Numbered from the stretch's first letter, positions 25,778-34,814 are shown. The stretch: DNA of 64,000 bases from Georgenia thermotolerans (GCF_009193185.1 NZ_VUKF01000003.1:105675-169674), one strand, 5' to 3'. Notes: generated by a model not told the origin, from the letters alone. Numbers and translations: made by a program.

Positions 25778-26343
25778 TCGTGGTGCTCACCATCGCCTTC
25801 TGGGGGCTCGGGGCCGTGGCGGTCCTCGCCGGCGTCGCCGTCTTCGTCGTCGACTCGATGGCCCGCGCGACGTACGCGCTCGCGCTGTCCTTCGTCGCCG
25901 TCGGCCTGCAGGTGCTCGTCCTGCAGCAGAACTACGTCGGCGTGGTCACCGTCCTGATGATGGTCATGGAGATGGCGATCATGGCCGTCTACATGGTCAT
26001 GTTCATGGGGATGAACCCCGCCCTGATGCCCATGAGCATGGTGCACGGCAACAGGACCGCGGTCGTCTCGGCCGCCGCCACCTTCCTGCTCCTGGCGGCG
26101 GGCATCCTCCTGGTGGACTGGCCGTCCCGTGAAGGTGGCCCCCCGGCGGACGTCACGGTGGCCCTCGGGCAGGAGCTGATGGGCCCGAAGATGCTCGTCA
26201 TGGCCGTCGTCGGGGCGGTGATGGTCGCGACCATCGTGACCGGGGTGGTCCTCGCGGCCCACCGCACGCGCTACGACAGGTTCGGCGACGACCTGCGCCG
26301 CCGGCCGGCCGACGACCCCCAGCCCGGAGGTGTCGGACGATGA
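25774..26343 (+). CDS. nuoJ: NuoJ-like subunit, methionine-rich
   Basis: A 189-residue protein with five hydrophobic segments. VLQQNYVGVVTVLMMVMEM matches the third NuoJ helix region; the segment from there through MGMNPALMPMSMVHG is unusually rich in Met. Start GTG overlaps the nuoH stop (GTGA), with GGAGG just before. In complex I this subunit couples quinone chemistry to proton pumping. Confidence 0.85.
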   Translation: MIVVLTIAFWGLGAVAVLAGVAVFVVDSMARATYALALSFVAVGLQVLVLQQNYVGVVTVLMMVMEMAIMAVYMVMFMGMNPALMPMSMVHGNRTAVVSAAATFLLLAAGILLVDWPSREGGPPADVTVALGQELMGPKMLVMAVVGAVMVATIVTGVVLAAHRTRYDRFGDDLRRRPADDPQPGGVGR

Positions 26344-26642
26344 CGCTGGAGGTGACCCTGCTCATCGCCGCGGCGATCTTCGCCGTGGGGCTGTACGGCG
26401 CGCTCTCCCAGCAGGTCGTGGTCATGGTCATGATGGGCCTCGAGCTGATGATCAACGCCGTCATCCTCGCCGCCGCCGCGTTCTGGTGGTTCCTCGCGCC
26501 GGCGCCCACCGGGCAGGTCCTCCTCCTGGTGATCATCGCCGCGATGACCCTGGAGATGGCGGCGGGCTTCGCCATCGCCACGGCGCTGCACCGCCGGCGC
26601 CAGGCGGACATGACCGACATGGCCACGGACCTGTCGGGGTGA
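26340..26642 (+). CDS. nuoK: NuoK-like subunit
   Basis: A 100-residue protein with three membrane segments. Both membrane glutamates of the proton path are kept, in MMGLELMINAVILAA (helix 2) and IIAAMTLEMAAGFAIA (helix 3). The length is standard. The ATG overlaps the nuoJ stop, and its own TGA overlaps the nuoL GTG. The conserved glutamates argue that the membrane arm still moves protons. Confidence 0.9.
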   Translation: MTLEVTLLIAAAIFAVGLYGALSQQVVVMVMMGLELMINAVILAAAAFWWFLAPAPTGQVLLLVIIAAMTLEMAAGFAIATALHRRRQADMTDMATDLSG

Positions 26643-28576
26643 GCGTGCCCGCGGCCCAGGCCGCCCTGTGGCTCCTCGTGCTGCTGCCCGCCGTCGCGGG
26701 CGGCGCACTCGCGATGTCCCGCCTCGAGCGGGCGGCACCGGCCGTGGCGCTGACCACCATGGCGATCACCGCGGCGCTCGCGGTCGGCGTCGCCGTCGCC
26801 CGGCCCCGGGTGGCGGTCCCCTTCATGGCCGGCAGCACCTTCGCGGTCGGGGTCGACGCCCTGTCGGCGCTGATCGTGCCGACCGTGGCGGTGGTGAGCC
26901 TGCTCGTGCTCATCTTCTCCACCGCCGAGATCCGTACGTCCCAGGGGCGGTTCCACGGGCTCATGCTGATCTTCGCCTCCGCGGCCCTCGTGACCGCCAC
27001 GGCCGAGACGCTCCCCGCCCTGCTCCTCGCGTGGGAGGTCATGGGGGCGATGTCCTACGCCCTCGTCGGCTTCTGGTGGCGTGACACCGACCGGGTCTCG
27101 GCGGGCTTCACGGCCTTCGTCACGACGCGCACCGCCGACCTCGGCCTGTACCTCGCGGCCGGGGCGGCCCTGGCCGGGGGAGCCGGCCTGGCGCTCGCGG
27201 ACCTGCCGGAGGGCAACGACAGGTGGCGGGACGTCGTCGCGGCCGGGGTGCTGGTCGCGGCGCTCGGCAAGTCGGCCCAGCTGCCCTTCTCCTTCTGGCT
27301 GTCCCGGGCGATGGAGGGCCCCAGCCCGGTCAGCGCCCTGCTGCACTCGGCGGCGATGGTCGCGATGGGCGGGTACCTGCTGCTGCGGACGGCCCCGCTG
27401 CTGGACGCCACCGGATGGGCGGCGCCAGCCGCCGCCTGGGTCGGGGCGCTGACCGCGCTGCTGCTCGGGGCCGTCGCGGTGGCGCAGGAGGACCTCAAGC
27501 AGCTCCTCGCGGCCTCCACCGCGGCCCAGCTCGGCTTCGTGGTCATGGGAGCGGGCGTGGGGGCGGTGAGCGGGGGCGCGGCGCAGCTCGTCGCCCACGC
27601 GGCCACCAAGGCGCTGCTCTTCCTCGCCGCCGGCGCGTGGCTCGCCGCCCTGGGGACGAAGCGCCTCGCCGGCCTGCGCGGCGTCGCCCACCGCTGGCGC
27701 CTGGTCGGCTGGGCGGCCACCGTGGGGCTGCTGTCCCTGGCGGGCGTCGCCCCGCTGGCGCTGTGGGGCACCAAGGACGCGGTGCTGGCCGCGGCCCTGG
27801 AGGAGTCGCCGTGGCTCTACGCCGTCGGGCTGTCCGCCGCGGGGCTGTCCGCCGCCTACGCCGGCAAGGTCCTCGTGGTCCTGTGGCGGCGTGTGCCCGA
27901 GGGGCAGCGACCGGCCGTTGCCGCCCACCGCGACGAGGAGCGGCGGGGCACCCGCCGCGTCACCGCGGCCGAGCAGGCGCCCCTGCCCGTGCTCGCCCTC
28001 GGCGCCGCGTTCCTCGGCGTGCTCGTGCTGCCGCCCCTCGGGGATGCGGTGGCGGCTGCACTCGGTGAGGAGGCGCCGGGGCCGTCCCCGCTGGAGATGG
28101 CCGGGTCGGCCGTGCTCGCGCTGGTGGTCCTCGCGCTCGTCCGGTGGCGTCCGGTGCCGGAGCCAACCTGGGCCCGCCGGTGGCTGGGCCTCCAGCATGC
28201 GACGCGGGTCCTCGCGGTGCGCCCGACGCTCGTGGTCGCCGAGGCGCTGGCCCGCTTCGACGACGACGTGCTCGACCGCGCCGTCACGGCGTGCTCCGGC
28301 GCGGTGCTGCGCGCGGCGCGCCGGGCGGCGCGCTTCGACGACGGCGTGCTCGACGGTGCTGTGGAGGCCACCTCCCGCGCGTCGGTCCGCGTCGCCCAGC
28401 GGGCGGGCCGGGACGACGACCGGTGGTTCGACGGCGCCGTCGAGGGCATCGCCACCCGGGTGCGCCGGCTCGGCCGGCTCGCCCGCCGCCCCCAGACGGG
28501 CCAGCTGTACCAGTACTACCTCCAGGCCGTCGCCGTCGTCGCGATCGGCATCCTGATTCTTGCCACGGTGAGGTGA
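26639..28576 (+). CDS. nuoL: NuoL-like antiporter-type subunit
   Basis: A 645-residue protein with about 14-16 segments. The helix-5 Glu is in LLAWEVMGAMSYALVGF, a Lys is in AALGKSAQLPFSFWL and SPVSALLHSAAMV is the usual helix 8 region; AVAQEDLKQLLAASTAAQLG follows. The C-terminal lateral-helix part carries three similar units, RFDDDVLDRAV, RFDDGVLDGAV and RDDDRWFDGAV. The GTG overlaps nuoK's stop. Predicted proton-translocating subunit. Confidence 0.9.
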   Translation: MSVPAAQAALWLLVLLPAVAGGALAMSRLERAAPAVALTTMAITAALAVGVAVARPRVAVPFMAGSTFAVGVDALSALIVPTVAVVSLLVLIFSTAEIRTSQGRFHGLMLIFASAALVTATAETLPALLLAWEVMGAMSYALVGFWWRDTDRVSAGFTAFVTTRTADLGLYLAAGAALAGGAGLALADLPEGNDRWRDVVAAGVLVAALGKSAQLPFSFWLSRAMEGPSPVSALLHSAAMVAMGGYLLLRTAPLLDATGWAAPAAAWVGALTALLLGAVAVAQEDLKQLLAASTAAQLGFVVMGAGVGAVSGGAAQLVAHAATKALLFLAAGAWLAALGTKRLAGLRGVAHRWRLVGWAATVGLLSLAGVAPLALWGTKDAVLAAALEESPWLYAVGLSAAGLSAAYAGKVLVVLWRRVPEGQRPAVAAHRDEERRGTRRVTAAEQAPLPVLALGAAFLGVLVLPPLGDAVAAALGEEAPGPSPLEMAGSAVLALVVLALVRWRPVPEPTWARRWLGLQHATRVLAVRPTLVVAEALARFDDDVLDRAVTACSGAVLRAARRAARFDDGVLDGAVEATSRASVRVAQRAGRDDDRWFDGAVEGIATRVRRLGRLARRPQTGQLYQYYLQAVAVVAIGILILATVR

Positions 28577-30066
28577 ACGTGCTCAGTGTGATCGTCTTCC
28601 TGCCCCTGGCTGCCGCGCTGGCCCTCGCCGCCCTGCCTCGGCTCGGCGACGCCGCCGCACGCTGGGCCTGGGTGGCGGTCGCGGCCGCGGACCTCGTCCT
28701 CGTCGTCGTGGTGTGGTCGCGCTACGAGCCCCCACGGGTCGGAGCGCTGGCGTTCGAGGAGCGGGCCCGGTGGATACCGGGCGTGAACAGCAGCTACCAC
28801 GTCGGCGTCGACGGGCTGTCGCTGCCGCTGCTGGCGATGACCGCGGTGGTCTTCCTCGCCTGTGCCGTCTACGCGCTGCGCAGCCCCGAGCGCCCGCGCA
28901 CCCGCGCCGCTCTGTTCCTCTTCCTGCAGAGCGTGAGCATGGGGCTGTTCGTCGCCGCGGACCTGATCCTGTTCTTCCTGTTCTTCGACCTGTCGATCGT
29001 GGGCATGTACTTCGTCATCGCCGGGTGGGGGCACAACAACGCCGGCCGCTCGGCGCTGAAGTTCTTCCTCTACACCTTCCTGGGCTCCCTGGCCCTGCTC
29101 GTCGGCTTCATCGGTCTGTACCTCGCGGCCGACCCGCACACCTTCGACATGGTCGCCCTGACCGCGCAGACACCCCTGACCGGCTCACCGGCCGCCGGGC
29201 TGGTGCTGGCCGCGATCGTCGTCGGGCTGGCCGTGAAGACCCCGGCCTTCCCGTTCCACACCTGGCTGCCCCCGGCCCACACCGACGCTCCCGCGGTCGG
29301 TTCGGCCGTGCTGGCGGCGGTGCTGCTGAAGATGGGCACCTACGGGTTCGTCCGGATCGCGATGCCGATGCTGCCCGAGGCATGGCGGGCCTGGGCGTGG
29401 GTGATCCTCGCCGTCGGCATCGTCTCGGCGGTGTACGGGGCCCTGGTGGCCCTGGCCCAGACGAACCTCAAGCGGATGGTCGCCTACACCTCGGTGAACC
29501 ACATGGGCTACATCGTCATGGCGGTCGGCGCGGCGGGAATCGTCGCGGGCGACACCGCCCAGGCGCGCGCGATCGCGGTCACCGGCGCGGTCACCCAGAT
29601 GGTCAGCCACGGGCTCGTCACCGGCGCCCTGTTCCTGCTCGCCGGGGTGCTGCAGGACCGGGCGGGAACCTACGACATGGGGTCCTACGGCGGACTGGCG
29701 CGACCCGCCCCGCGCTTCGCGGCGTTCTTCGCGGTCGGCGCCTTCGCCTCCCTGGGATTGCCGGGCCTGTCGGGGTTCATCGCGGAGTTCCAGATCTTCA
29801 CAGGCAGCATCGCCGCCGCGCCGGTCACCGCCGTGGCGCTGCTGGGCATCCTCATCACGGCGGCGCTGTTCCTCCGCGCCCTGCAGCAGGTCTTCACCGG
29901 CACGACCCGCGCCCGGTCCGTCGGCTTCACCGACCTGCGGCCCGCCGAGCTGTGGGCGGTGGGCCCGCTGCTGCTGCTCTCGCTGGTCATCGGGGTGCTG
30001 CCCCGCACCCTGCTCGCCGTGATCGAGCCGGCGGCCCGGGCCGTCGTCGAGCTCGTCGGACGATGA
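28573..30066 (+). CDS. nuoM: NuoM-like antiporter-type subunit
   Basis: A 497-residue protein with about 14 segments. Family signatures include DLILFFLFFDLSIVGMYFVI, VKTPAFPFHTWLPPAHTDAP and LAQTNLKRMVAYTSVNHMG, with the conserved Lys in VKTP and the His in HTWLP. The usual helix-5 Glu of the EL motif appears as DLSIVGMY, so the acid there is Asp. The GTG at 28573 forms a GTGA with the nuoL stop; the GTG at 28579 is an alternative. Confidence 0.9.
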   Translation: MNVLSVIVFLPLAAALALAALPRLGDAAARWAWVAVAAADLVLVVVVWSRYEPPRVGALAFEERARWIPGVNSSYHVGVDGLSLPLLAMTAVVFLACAVYALRSPERPRTRAALFLFLQSVSMGLFVAADLILFFLFFDLSIVGMYFVIAGWGHNNAGRSALKFFLYTFLGSLALLVGFIGLYLAADPHTFDMVALTAQTPLTGSPAAGLVLAAIVVGLAVKTPAFPFHTWLPPAHTDAPAVGSAVLAAVLLKMGTYGFVRIAMPMLPEAWRAWAWVILAVGIVSAVYGALVALAQTNLKRMVAYTSVNHMGYIVMAVGAAGIVAGDTAQARAIAVTGAVTQMVSHGLVTGALFLLAGVLQDRAGTYDMGSYGGLARPAPRFAAFFAVGAFASLGLPGLSGFIAEFQIFTGSIAAAPVTAVALLGILITAALFLRALQQVFTGTTRARSVGFTDLRPAELWAVGPLLLLSLVIGVLPRTLLAVIEPAARAVVELVGR

Positions 30067-30082
30067 CGGCGGGGAGGTGACG

Positions 30083-31483
30083 ATGCGCCCGCTGGTGCTC
30101 CTGCCGGAGATCGTGCTGTTCGTGGGCGGGCTCGTGGTCCTGGCCGGGGGGTCCTATCTCGCCCGGGACCGCCAGTGGGTCACGCGCGTGGTCGCCGCGA
30201 CCGCCCTGGTCACCGCGATCGTCCTGTCTGCGGCCGGCGTCGTCCGGCCGGCGCAGGCGGCGATGGAGGGCACCTTCACCGTCGACGTCGCCACCGCCAC
30301 GGCGCGGATCGTCGCCGCGGCGGGCACGCTCGTAGTGCTGGCGCTGGCCTCGGACGAGCTCGCCGGCTCACCGCGGGAGAGCGAGACGTACGCGCTGCTG
30401 CTGTTCTCCACCACGGGCACGCTGGTCCTCGCCGGCGCCGGCGACCTGCTCGTGGTGGCGGTCGGGTTCCTGCTCGCGAGCATCCCGCTCTACGGCCTGA
30501 TCGGCATGGCGGCCACCCCGCGCGGCGCCGAGGCGGCGATGAAGACCTACCTGCTCGGCGCGCTGTTCGGCATCCTGCTGCTGGTCGGCGTCACCGTGCT
30601 CTACGGGGTCACCGCGACGACGTCGTACGCCGCGCTCGCCGGCCGGCTCGCGGGCGCCCCGGTGGGGGCGGTGGCCGTGGGAGCCGGGGCGGTGCTGTGC
30701 GGGCTGATGTTCAAGGCCGGCGGCGTCCCGGCGCACTTCTGGGTGCCCGACGCGGCGCAGGGAGCGGGGGGCGCCGTGGCGGCCTTTCTCACCACGGTGC
30801 CGAAGGTCGGCGCGCTGATCGCGGCCTACCGGCTCGTCGCGACGTTGCCCGGCACCGTGAGCTGGCCGTTGGCGGTGGCCGTCCTCGCGGTCGCCAGCAT
30901 GACGCTCGGCAACCTCGCCGCCTACTGGCAGACCGACCCCAGGCGCCTGCTGGGCTGGTCCACCGTCAGCCAGGTCGGGTATGTCCTGGTGCCCGTCGCC
31001 GTGGCCGGCCGCACCGACCTCGCCCTCCCGTCGCTGCTGCTCTACCTCGCCGGCTACACCGTCACCAACCTCTCGGCGTTCGCGGTGACCAGCGCCTTCC
31101 CCCAGCGGCGCGACCTGCGGTCCTACCGCGGTCTGGCCCGGGCGCGGCCGTGGCTGGCGGCGTCGCTCGTCGTGGCGCTGCTCGGGCTCGTGGGGACCCC
31201 GCCCACCGTGGTCTTCGTCGGCAAGCTCACCACCACCACCGCCGTCTGGGACGGTGGCCACCCCTGGCTCGCCGTGGTCGTCTTCGTCAACACCGTCGCG
31301 AGCCTCTTCTACTACCTGCGGTGGATCGCGCCGGTCTACAGCCGGCGGGAGCCGGTCGAGCGGACGGTCGCCGGGTCGTTCACACCGGCCGCCTGGTCGG
31401 CCGCGGCGGCCGTCGTGACCGCCACGCTCAGCCTCGCCGCCGGGATCGGGTCGGGCCTGCTCTGGACCGCCTTCGCGGCCTGA
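30083..31483 (+). CDS. nuoN: NuoN-like antiporter-type subunit
   Basis: A 466-residue protein with about 14 segments. FKAGGVPAHFWVPDAAQGAG and YWQTDPRRLLGWSTVSQVGY are the NuoN helix 7-8 and 9-10 signatures. The expected Glu of helix 5 is replaced: the segment reads LLASIPLYGLIGMAA, with no acid. The ATG at 30083 has GGGGAGGTGACG just before, better spaced than the in-frame GTG six bases upstream. It closes the operon. Confidence 0.88.
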   Translation: MRPLVLLPEIVLFVGGLVVLAGGSYLARDRQWVTRVVAATALVTAIVLSAAGVVRPAQAAMEGTFTVDVATATARIVAAAGTLVVLALASDELAGSPRESETYALLLFSTTGTLVLAGAGDLLVVAVGFLLASIPLYGLIGMAATPRGAEAAMKTYLLGALFGILLLVGVTVLYGVTATTSYAALAGRLAGAPVGAVAVGAGAVLCGLMFKAGGVPAHFWVPDAAQGAGGAVAAFLTTVPKVGALIAAYRLVATLPGTVSWPLAVAVLAVASMTLGNLAAYWQTDPRRLLGWSTVSQVGYVLVPVAVAGRTDLALPSLLLYLAGYTVTNLSAFAVTSAFPQRRDLRSYRGLARARPWLAASLVVALLGLVGTPPTVVFVGKLTTTTAVWDGGHPWLAVVVFVNTVASLFYYLRWIAPVYSRREPVERTVAGSFTPAAWSAAAAVVTATLSLAAGIGSGLLWTAFAA

Positions 31484-31513
31484 CCCTGCTGACCGCATCG
31501 ACGACGACGGCGC

Positions 31514-31957
31514 CTAACTCCTCGGGGCGGCGCGGGTGACGAGCACGGGGCAGGGGGCGTGCTGGACGCAGTGCTGGCTGACCGAGCCCAGGAGCATCCC
31601 GGCGAAGGCCCCGCGTCCGTGGCTGCCGAGCACGAGGAGGTCGGCCTGCTGGGCGGCCTGGGTCAGCACCGCCGCGGGGTGCCCCTCCACGACCTGCGGG
31701 GAGACCGGCACGTCGGGCCGCTCGCCCAGCGCCGCGACGATGGTGCCCCGCAGGCTCTCGCCGACCTGCGCCTCGAAATCGGCGTTGGAGTAGTCCACGG
31801 GCATCCCGTAGGTGCTGGGTGGTTGCCACGCCTGCACGGCCCACAGCTCTGCGCCCGTGAGCTCGGCCTGGCGGGCGGCCCACCGGAGCGCGGCCTTGCT
31901 CGACTCCGAGCCGTCCACCCCCACGACGATCAGGGGCGGGGTGCCTGCGCTCGTCAT
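31514..31957 (-). CDS. Universal stress protein (UspA family)
   Basis: A 147-residue single Usp domain. VVGVDGSESSKAALRWA opens it, and the ATP-binding motif LGSHGRGAFAGMLLGSVSQH closes it (G-x2-G-x9-G-S). It is a cytosolic ATP-binding stress protein. The ATG has GGAGGTGAGGC upstream. It is convergent with the Nuo-like operon, only 30 bases away. Confidence 0.92.
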   Translation of the reverse strand: MTSAGTPPLIVVGVDGSESSKAALRWAARQAELTGAELWAVQAWQPPSTYGMPVDYSNADFEAQVGESLRGTIVAALGERPDVPVSPQVVEGHPAAVLTQAAQQADLLVLGSHGRGAFAGMLLGSVSQHCVQHAPCPVLVTRAAPRS

Positions 31958-32125
31958 GCCTCACCTCCGTGATGCCCGTCCCAGGTTCCCTCACCGCGGC
32001 GAAGTGCGTGGGACTCTCGGCGCGGAGCCCGGGGGACTTGCGGCCATCGAGCCGTCGGGACGGTCTCCGCCTCGTCGCCGATCCCAGCGGGTGCTGAGCG
32101 CGAGGTGGGCTGGGACTCTTGCCCG

Positions 32126-33463
32126 ATGGAGGCGGTCGAGCGCTTGCGCGAACGTTTCTGGTTCCTGCCCGCGCTGATGTGCGTGGTGGCGGCGGTGGTG
32201 GCCGAGGTGCTGGTCGCCGTCGACCAGCGGGGGTTCCTGCCGCTGCCCTCATGGGCGGGAAGCTTCGTCTACCGGGTGGGGGAGAGCGGCAGCCGGGACA
32301 TCCTCGCCGCCATCGCGACGTCCTCGTTGGCCGTGGCGGGCACCACGTTCTCCATCACCGTCGCGGTCCTGGCTCTGACCTCGTCGACCTATGGCCCCCG
32401 GCTGGTGCGCAACTTCATGGCGGACCGGGCCAACCAGGCCGTGCTGGGAGCGTTCGTCGCGACGTTCCTCTACAGCCTGCTGGTGCTCCGGTCGGTGCGT
32501 ACTCTGGGCGACCCACGCAGCTCGAACGCCGAGGTGTTCGTCCCGCACCTGGCCGTGAACTTCGCGGTGGTGCTCGCCCTGGTCAACGTCGCGCTGCTGG
32601 TCTTCTTCATCCACCACATCGCCGACTCGATCCAGGTGACCACGATCGCCCGGCGGGTCAGGGAGGACCTGCGGGCGGCGGTGGACCGGCTCTATCCGGA
32701 GGAGCTGGGGAGCGGCGCGGCCGACGTTCCGGTCGATGACGAGGAGACGGGTGAGCGAAAGTGGGGGGCATCCGGGAAGGAGGGGGTCCGGGTCGAGGCG
32801 GGCAGGGCGGGGTACGTCCGGTTCATCCGTGACGACGCGCTGATGTCCGCTGCCCGGGGCAACGACCTGCTGGTCGAGATACAGGTCTACCCCGGCAGCT
32901 ACGTCCTGCAGGACAGCGCCGTGTGCATCGTCCACCCGTCGGAGCACATGTCGGACGACGTGGCGAGACGGGTGCGGTCCGCGGTCGTCGTGGGTGACGC
33001 CCGGAGCCCCTATCAGGACGTCGGCTTCGCCGTCCAGCAGCTCACCGAGCTGGTGGTCCGTGCGCTGTCGCCGGGAACCAACGACCCGTTCACGGCGGTC
33101 AACGCCGTCGACGACCTCTCGGACGGTCTCTCGCTGCTCGCGACGCGCAAGATGCCCTCCCCATCACGGTTCGACCGAGATCACGTGCTGCGGGTCTACG
33201 CGCCGTATCCGGATGTCGTCGCACTCACGGCCTCTGTCCTGGACAACCTGCGCTGGTACGGGGCCGGCTCGCCGGCGGTCATGCACGCGGCGCTCACGCT
33301 GATCGAGCGGGTCGCCGTGCACGCCCGGCAGGAATCCGTCCGGGTCGCGTTGGGCCGGCAGGTCCCGGCGCTGGCCGAGGCGTTTCTCGCCGCCGGCCAC
33401 CAGCCCCGGGATCTCGAGGCCTTCCTCGGCCGCGCCGAGCAGGTGTCCGCCGCCCTCGCCTGA
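32126..33463 (+). CDS. DUF2254 family membrane protein
   Basis: A 445-residue protein with three or four N-terminal membrane segments (FLPALMCVVAAVVAEVLVAV; TTFSITVAVLALTSSTYGPR) and a large soluble C-terminal half. STYGPRLVRNFMADRANQA and QLTELVVRALSPGTNDPFTA are DUF2254 signatures. Function is unknown. There is no ribosome site before the ATG; GACTCT at -12 to -7 suggests a leaderless mRNA. Confidence 0.85.
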   Translation: MEAVERLRERFWFLPALMCVVAAVVAEVLVAVDQRGFLPLPSWAGSFVYRVGESGSRDILAAIATSSLAVAGTTFSITVAVLALTSSTYGPRLVRNFMADRANQAVLGAFVATFLYSLLVLRSVRTLGDPRSSNAEVFVPHLAVNFAVVLALVNVALLVFFIHHIADSIQVTTIARRVREDLRAAVDRLYPEELGSGAADVPVDDEETGERKWGASGKEGVRVEAGRAGYVRFIRDDALMSAARGNDLLVEIQVYPGSYVLQDSAVCIVHPSEHMSDDVARRVRSAVVVGDARSPYQDVGFAVQQLTELVVRALSPGTNDPFTAVNAVDDLSDGLSLLATRKMPSPSRFDRDHVLRVYAPYPDVVALTASVLDNLRWYGAGSPAVMHAALTLIERVAVHARQESVRVALGRQVPALAEAFLAAGHQPRDLEAFLGRAEQVSAALA

Positions 33464-33520
33464 GTCCGGGCGGAGGACGGGGCGAGCCGGTGCCGGGGCG
33501 TCGTGATCCAGGGAGCGGCC

Positions 33521-34000
33521 GTGGAAAAGAACGTCTTCGTCATCGCGCTCGCGGTGCTGGCTGTCGGGCTCCTGGCGGGCAGGTTGAGCGGCACGCCGGT
33601 GACGGCCGATGATCTTCACCGTGGCGGGGCTGCTGCTCGGCCCCGGCCGCCTCGGAGTGCTGCAGCTCAAGGTGGTCTCCTGCTGCTGCCGGCAGTGCCC
33701 GGCAGTGGCGACGGCGTTGCTTGCCGCCACGCTGGCGCCCACGGACGTCGCGCTGGGGCAGGCCTTCGTGAGCGACGACACGGTGCCGTCCCGCATCCGC
33801 CAGACGCTGACTGTGGAGGGCGGTCTCCTGCCTCGCGGTCCCGTTCATACCTGCACGGGCTCACGGCGGCCCCGCTCAGCGCCCGTTACGGCGCCGTCAT
33901 GAAGCGAACGGGAAGGCAGCAGGATCCCGAGCAACAGCACGTCACCGAGCTGCCCGTCCGGCTCCCTCCCCACGGGGGTGCCTCTCACACCCGGCCGTGA
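33521..34000 (+). pseudogene. Decayed cation:proton antiporter gene
   Basis: Pieces of one CPA-type antiporter appear in two frames. The N terminus VEKNVFVIALAVLAVGLLAG is in one frame. The next pieces, MIFTVAGLLLGPGRLGVLQL and APTDVALGQAFVSDDTVPSR, are in another. The C-terminal SYLHGLTAAPLSARYG and HVTELPVRLP return to the first. Most membrane helices are missing. At 480 bases it is about a third of an intact gene (about 400 residues), so there are at least two frameshifts and internal deletions. The intact homologue type is seen at 19568-20845. The start GTG still has GGGAG upstream. Confidence 0.8.
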
Positions 34001-34061
34001 CACACGGGCCGTGGCGAGGAGGGAGGTGGCCCCTTCCGGGAAGCTCGCAGCGACGGTGCAG

Positions 34062-34814
34062 TCAGTCGTCTTCGGCGTCGCGCGTCGCGCGCTCCGCGTG
34101 CATGAGCCGTGCGAGCTGATCTGCCGGGAGGTGCGCCGTCGACCGGAGCGCAGTTCCCTCGAGCCACCAGACCTCGTCGCTGTCCTGGTGGCGGGCGAAG
34201 CCGATGCGGGCCCAGAAGCGTTCCGCGTCCGCCTGGGCGATACGGCGGGCGGTCGGGAGCATCTCGGCCCAGCCGGGGGGCTTGGGGACCAGGAGGATGG
34301 GAAGGCCGTCCTGGCCGATCAAGAACGCGTCGATGAGCTTGGTCGCGAAGTGCGGTCCCAGCTCGTGTCGGCGGCACCAGGGCTCGAGCGTCACGTGCTG
34401 GATGAGCAGGGCGACATGGGCGCGAGTGTGCGGGGACAGGACGCCGTCGGTTCGTCGTAGCAGCGCGCTCATGGCCTCGGTGTCGCTCACGAGGGACCGC
34501 AGCTGGTCCGTGCCGGCGTGCCGGGACAGTGCGCGGTTGGTCCGCCGCAGCAGCGCGGTCATGGCGTCGGTGTCACCGACGAGGAGGTCGAGCTGGTCCG
34601 CGACGGCGTCCCCGCCCGAGCGCAGGTCGGCGAGAAATCCGACGGAGCTCCCGAGCAGGAGGGTTGGGGCGCCGTGGCTCTCCAGGTAGAGGGAGGCCGC
34701 CCAGGGCCGCAGCAGGGGGGTCTGGTAGGGGCCGAGCTCAGCCCCGTGGGCAACGGTCAGGCTGATGACGCTGGTTCTGGCGGGTGGCGGTTCCCGCGGC
34801 GGAGCGTTCCGCAC
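34062..34814 (-). CDS. Hypothetical protein with internal tandem repeat
   Basis: A 250-residue soluble protein of unrecognised family. Two 30-residue units are tandem near residues 70-130: DQLDLLVGDTDAMTALLRRT and DQLRSLVSDTEAMSALLRRT. The last third, with AERFWARIGFARH, resembles the final strands of a GNAT acetyltransferase, but the acetyl-CoA motif is not seen. The GTG start has GAGG seven bases upstream. It is divergent from corA. Confidence 0.6.
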   Translation of the reverse strand: MRNAPPREPPPARTSVISLTVAHGAELGPYQTPLLRPWAASLYLESHGAPTLLLGSSVGFLADLRSGGDAVADQLDLLVGDTDAMTALLRRTNRALSRHAGTDQLRSLVSDTEAMSALLRRTDGVLSPHTRAHVALLIQHVTLEPWCRRHELGPHFATKLIDAFLIGQDGLPILLVPKPPGWAEMLPTARRIAQADAERFWARIGFARHQDSDEVWWLEGTALRSTAHLPADQLARLMHAERATRDAEDD

